The notes beneath the pieces are model-generated. The model ran no database searches and was not told where the DNA came from. It worked only from the letters and a program-made list of their open reading frames with translations. A stretch of DNA of 27,675 bases from a virus: positions 597 to 28,271 of IMG/VR virus record IMGVR_UViG_3300030390_001537. The stretch is one strand, 5' to 3'. Shown here in pieces: positions 23,829 through 27,675 of this stretch. The position numbers were made by a program, and so were the translations under genes. Each line of letters starts with the position of its first letter. The stretch's first letter is position 1.

Positions 23829-26222
23829 TTAACCTAGCAATGGGTTTTGTTGATTTTGCTCAAAATCAGTTGGTAATAAATCGTTTTTACGTTGATCAAT
23901 CATTTGACTTTGTTGAGTGGCTTGAATTCTAGTTCTTTCGTCTTTACGATCTTCTATTGAAGCTTCTTTTTCTTTCATGATTTGAAGATCCATTTTTTTC
24001 AACTTTTCATCAAAGCTATACCTCAACTCAAGCATCTGTCTATCAATCTCCGCTTTTTGTTGCATCTTGTTTATTTCAAACTGAGATTTAGCTTGTTCAA
24101 TTTGTACTTCTGTTTCTGCTAATGCTTGTTGTTTTTGCATTTCTGCTAATGCTGCTTTTTCAGCTGATTGAGCATTTGCTTGTGCTTGAGCTTGTATATT
24201 AGCTTGTGAATTTTCTTGATCTCTTTTTTGCTTTTGACGTCTACGTTGTTTTAGCATTTGGTTAGCTAAAGTAATATTATTTATTTCTCTTAAATCTATA
24301 GCGTCTTCAAGATCAATACCACCCATTTTTAAAGCTATTTGAATATTGTTTTCTAAAACTTGCTTTTCTTCTTCTTCTGGCTCTAGTTGTAAGAATATAC
24401 CAAAGTCATGTATATTTAAATCTGATAACTCATCTAGCGTAGCTACATTATATCGTGATATACTATTTTCTAATGCTTGTCTAGTAAAAGGAAATTGTAA
24501 TGAATCAGCTACTCTTAATGACACGTTTTCACAAGTTCTAGATGTTAAGTATAACATAGCTTGAACTAAGTGTCTTGTAGCTGTATTAGAGTTTGCTGCA
24601 GCCAATTTCTGTAAACCTACTAAAGCATTTTTGTCTGGAGTTCCACCATCTCTAGCCTCGTTAAGTCCCGTCACATCTCTTATCATTTGTAGGTAATACT
24701 GATAAGTTTGTATAAGTGACTGTATTTTAGCACCACCAGATCCAGTCTGTAATTCTTGTATTGGGACTTTACCTCTGTTAGGATCACCATCTTGAGTTAA
24801 ACTTCTACCAACAATAGATCCAGTTTGAAAATACATGTTTAAAGCTTCGGCTGGGTTATAGTTAGTTCCATTACCTAAATCAACTTCTGCTAAACCATCC
24901 ATATCTAAGAATACACCATCAGGAACTACTCTAGACAACACTTGTTGTATTTTAAGATGAGTTAACTGAATCATATCAGCAAAACCTGTTATACGATTTA
25001 CTAAAGAATCAATTTTACCTTTGTACATTCTAGGCGCACATATAGTATAATTCATTTTTACTTTGTTAGTATCAGAATTTGGTCTAGTCATATTTTCAGA
25101 CATTTCCCATTTCAACATCATTGGATGACCTAATATTTTAGCTCCTGAATAAAGTGTTTCAATAGTTCTAGAAACTCTTTCAAAATTATCATTTTCAGGC
25201 GGATTAAAAGTATCAGGCTTTTCTAGTGCTTTTTCTAAACCAGTGTTTGTTTCTTTAATCTTAAATACTTGATCTGAGTAAGTTTTGTATTCAAAATAAA
25301 CTACTTGAACAGTTTGAGAATCACTTCTGCCACTCCAGTTTCTTAAATACTCTTGATTGCCAGGGTATTTTTGAATACGCTCCATTTCCTGATTAGTTAA
25401 ATTAGGAAATTGCATTTTAAGATCTGATAGTGATATAGATTTTACTTCACCAGCATAATAAATATCTTCAAAATTAGGATCTTCAGTATATGAATATATT
25501 AAAGCGGCTGGATCAACATATTCAACTACAACACCTTCTGCTCTGTTCCAGTTTGTTTTAACAGCACCAATACCTAGAATAGTTAAATCATTAGAAAATC
25601 TACGTCTTGTTAAATCATACCTATTTTTATCTAATATATTATTAATAACTTCTTCTTCAGCTATTTCAATTGATTGTTTATAATCTAATTGCAAATGTAA
25701 TTGTAGTTCTTCTTCACTCTCTAAACCTAGCTCTTTACTAGCTTTGGATTGTACCTCAACTCCCAAAGTGTCTCTAAGTTGCTGTATTAATTCTCTTTCT
25801 TTTACATCACGCATTAACTCTTTGGCATAGTCAGTTCTTTTCTTTGTAGAAAAAGGATCTATTGCATAAGCTTTTATATCATAGTTTCTTTGTGACATTC
25901 CATTAACAACTATATCTACAAATTTAGATATAACTGGCACAGGTTTCCAGTCTAGGTTTAAGTAAGATAAATCACCATTTATAGCTAATTCATCTTTATA
26001 TTTTTGAACAGGCTGCTCACCTCTTGCATATAATCTTAAGCTATGGTAGTTTGCATAATTAGTGGCGTAACCACTCATACCAGCTCCACCTCTGTAATTC
26101 CTAAACCATTCTCCTTCTATAGCATTGCCAACAGCAAGTCCATATTCTAAAGTAGCTTTCTCTGCATCAGGTACCACCTGGCTTGGGAACGAACTATTAT
26201 CATTATAAGAAATCTGATTCAT
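23829..26222 (-). CDS. Portal protein (797 aa)
   Basis: The portal forms the dodecameric ring at one capsid vertex through which the terminase pumps DNA. Size (about 90 kDa), place directly after terL and sequence phrases support this: WKPVPVISKFVDIVVNGMSQ near 91-110, NDLTILGIGAVKTNW and VEYVDPAALIY in the wing region, and GLNEARDGGTPDKNALVGLQ followed by KLAAANSNTATRH at about 518-551, which I recall from portal proteins of marine/Bacteroidota phages. From about 655 to 775 the protein is a long Gln/Lys/Glu/Ala-rich coiled coil, matching the extended C-terminal barrel of podoviral portals, and it ends FEQNQQNPLLG. The gene starts 4 bases after the terL stop with leader AAAATAAATAA. Confidence 0.87.
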   Translation of the reverse strand: MNQISYNDNSSFPSQVVPDAEKATLEYGLAVGNAIEGEWFRNYRGGAGMSGYATNYANYHSLRLYARGEQPVQKYKDELAINGDLSYLNLDWKPVPVISKFVDIVVNGMSQRNYDIKAYAIDPFSTKKRTDYAKELMRDVKERELIQQLRDTLGVEVQSKASKELGLESEEELQLHLQLDYKQSIEIAEEEVINNILDKNRYDLTRRRFSNDLTILGIGAVKTNWNRAEGVVVEYVDPAALIYSYTEDPNFEDIYYAGEVKSISLSDLKMQFPNLTNQEMERIQKYPGNQEYLRNWSGRSDSQTVQVVYFEYKTYSDQVFKIKETNTGLEKALEKPDTFNPPENDNFERVSRTIETLYSGAKILGHPMMLKWEMSENMTRPNSDTNKVKMNYTICAPRMYKGKIDSLVNRITGFADMIQLTHLKIQQVLSRVVPDGVFLDMDGLAEVDLGNGTNYNPAEALNMYFQTGSIVGRSLTQDGDPNRGKVPIQELQTGSGGAKIQSLIQTYQYYLQMIRDVTGLNEARDGGTPDKNALVGLQKLAAANSNTATRHLVQAMLYLTSRTCENVSLRVADSLQFPFTRQALENSISRYNVATLDELSDLNIHDFGIFLQLEPEEEEKQVLENNIQIALKMGGIDLEDAIDLREINNITLANQMLKQRRRQKQKRDQENSQANIQAQAQANAQSAEKAALAEMQKQQALAETEVQIEQAKSQFEINKMQQKAEIDRQMLELRYSFDEKLKKMDLQIMKEKEASIEDRKDERTRIQATQQSQMIDQRKNDLLPTDFEQNQQNPLLG

Positions 26223-26226
26223 TTAT

Positions 26227-27675
26227 TTATTTTATTATTTTTGAAATTGCCCCATCATTATCATATCTTTTAATACTTAATTTAATAGGTTGGTATTTTT
26301 TCTCAGGGTTAGGCCTATATCTATTTTTGTTACAAGCCATTATAGCTAGTCCAGAACTAATAGTAGCATCAAATTTAGTTCTATTGTTTATATCAAACTT
26401 TCCCCAATCTTCTAATGTCTTTTGGTGGTACATATCACCATGTCCATTTTCTATTAACCCTACATAATTTTCTATGTAAGATTCTATAGCAGCGGCATGT
26501 GCCTGTTTAATGTCTTCGCTTGAATTAGGTATACCACCTATTTCTTTCTCTGTTGTAGATAGTTTATTCCAAATTTTATCAGGACGATTCATTGAAAACC
26601 CTCTATAACCTCTACGCTTTAAGTAATACAATAGTCTAGGTTTATTATTTTCACAAAGTATAGGCATACCATAAAAAACGCAAGCCATTAAAACATCTTC
26701 AAAGAATATCTCAGCTGTTTGAGGTCTAGCTATGTATTCTAAAAAGAAATGGTTAGGTGGTGCATCTTCCATAGAGAACTTAGTTAATCCATGCAGTGAA
26801 CCATTAGATCCTTTTCCATCTACAGTTCCAGAGATATCATAACTATCACAACCAAAAGCACCTATATGTTCATTTCCAGGGCTTTTAACTCCATTTTTAA
26901 TAAACACTTTGTTTTGTAAATTCTTAGGAGGAACCCAAGATATTTTAAACCTACCATCTTTGTTAGGATAAAATTCTACTTGAGTGTCTTTAACTCCATT
27001 AATCCACTGAAAACTTCCTGTTGTTACAGATGAAATATTATTTATTTCAGCGTTATAATCTATCTGTTGATATATTTTAGTTAGATTAAATAAACTATCT
27101 TTAGCTTCATCTCTAAAAGCATGTTGCTCTGTTCTTGGAAATTGCCTGTAATATTCATTTAAACTATCAGGATCATTTTTTAAACCATCTACTTCGTTTT
27201 CCCAGTGCTCGATAACTCCAGTTGTAATGTCATAACCATCTGCTCCTTTGACTGTATCTTTTTCTCTAATGAAAACAGGTGATCCGTAAGAATCCATGAA
27301 TCCTTCGTAGTTCCATTCCATAGGGATGAACATAGAATAGAGTCCAGAAGAAGTTTGTCCGTTACGATTTCTTTTTGTAACGTCTGAAGAGTAATAGAGT
27401 TTTTTGAAGTTGTTTCCACCTTTATCTAACGCGTTTGAAGTTGAGCCCATCATACATTTACCTACGATTCTTGATCCAAGTCTTAATGTAGTTTTAGTAA
27501 CTCTCCAGTTATTTAATATATTATCAGGTCTTTCCCATTTACCGCTTTCATCGTGTGCTAATAGCTTTAGCTTTTCACCATCATAAGAGTTGTCACCAGT
27601 GTTTTTCCAGTCAATAGTTGTATCAAGTCCATCAAGCTCTCTTAGTTGTTCATTACTCTCAAGCTTTCTTCTAGT
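26227..27675 (-). CDS. terL: Terminase large subunit, 3' part (5' end beyond window)
   Basis: The packaging motor ATPase/nuclease. The frame stays open from the ATG at 27453 to the window end at 27675, so that internal ATG is not the start; the upstream part reads LKLLAHDESGKWE (Walker B with DE at 27547-27552), then LRLGSRIVGKCMMGSTSNAL containing the GSTS coupling motif around 27440-27450. Walker A lies outside the window. The C-terminal RNase H-like nuclease shows its expected acidic residues: Asp in FGCDSYD (26845-26847), Glu in LCENNK (26650-26652) and Asp in KFDATIS (26368-26370). No frameshift or stop was found in the visible part. It lies 4 bases before the portal gene, the usual order. 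Confidence 0.92.
   Translation of the reverse strand, partial: TRRKLESNEQLRELDGLDTTIDWKNTGDNSYDGEKLKLLAHDESGKWERPDNILNNWRVTKTTLRLGSRIVGKCMMGSTSNALDKGGNNFKKLYYSSDVTKRNRNGQTSSGLYSMFIPMEWNYEGFMDSYGSPVFIREKDTVKGADGYDITTGVIEHWENEVDGLKNDPDSLNEYYRQFPRTEQHAFRDEAKDSLFNLTKIYQQIDYNAEINNISSVTTGSFQWINGVKDTQVEFYPNKDGRFKISWVPPKNLQNKVFIKNGVKSPGNEHIGAFGCDSYDISGTVDGKGSNGSLHGLTKFSMEDAPPNHFFLEYIARPQTAEIFFEDVLMACVFYGMPILCENNKPRLLYYLKRRGYRGFSMNRPDKIWNKLSTTEKEIGGIPNSSEDIKQAHAAAIESYIENYVGLIENGHGDMYHQKTLEDWGKFDINNRTKFDATISSGLAIMACNKNRYRPNPEKKYQPIKLSIKRYDNDGAISKIIK

Noticed and set aside
27189-27419. Minus-strand 76-codon frame overlapping the terminase gene
   Set aside because: It overlaps in another frame the clearly conserved terminase reading frame and has no recognisable protein features.
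1-27675. tRNA genes, CRISPR arrays, insertion sequences or integrase attachment sites
   Set aside because: No cloverleaf-like element, regularly spaced repeat, transposase or integrase frame or flanking repeat was found. The coding gaps are too short to hold them.

Overview
The window looks like the virion-structure and morphogenesis arm of a tailed phage. The minus strand carries thirteen genes packed almost end to end, with gaps of at most about 65 bases. In transcription order (right to left) they are: large terminase (5' end cut by the window edge), portal, scaffold-like protein, major capsid protein, two small proteins, a conserved unknown, two connector-like proteins, two very large beta-rich tail/stabilisation-like proteins, a gp14-like internal virion protein, a second putative ejection protein, and a 2614-residue multidomain protein. 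There is no tape-measure, sheath or tail-tube gene, so a short-tailed (podovirus-like) particle is the best inference. Family calls come from sequence features and memory of similar phage proteins, not from a search.

Host: DNA is A+T rich. No start codon I checked has a convincing Shine-Dalgarno site; the leaders are A/T-rich (for example AAAATAAATAAATG before the portal gene). This is typical of Bacteroidota and their phages. The portal, capsid and connector proteins resemble those of uncultured marine and Bacteroidota podoviruses, possibly related to crAss-like phages. A marine Bacteroidota host is therefore an inference.

Layout: 27675-21133 encodes packaging and capsid (TerL, portal, scaffold, capsid). 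21119-19551 holds three small genes, separated by three intergenic hairpins of which two are classic minus-strand terminators. 19491-10671 encodes the connector and tail complex. 10660-190 encodes proteins likely packaged or ejected with the DNA. At 113-146 a strong bidirectional terminator closes the operon and faces the end of a convergent plus-strand gene (bases 2-49).

Most interesting are: (i) the giant last protein, in which I see a zincin HExxH motif, a segment resembling sigma-70 region 2, a complete set of HAD phosphatase motifs and three repeated [KM]FSxS linkers at the domain borders, suggesting a polyprotein of host-takeover enzymes delivered with the genome; and (ii) a roughly 55-70-residue GxGYxxGD beta module present five times in four consecutive tail/connector proteins.
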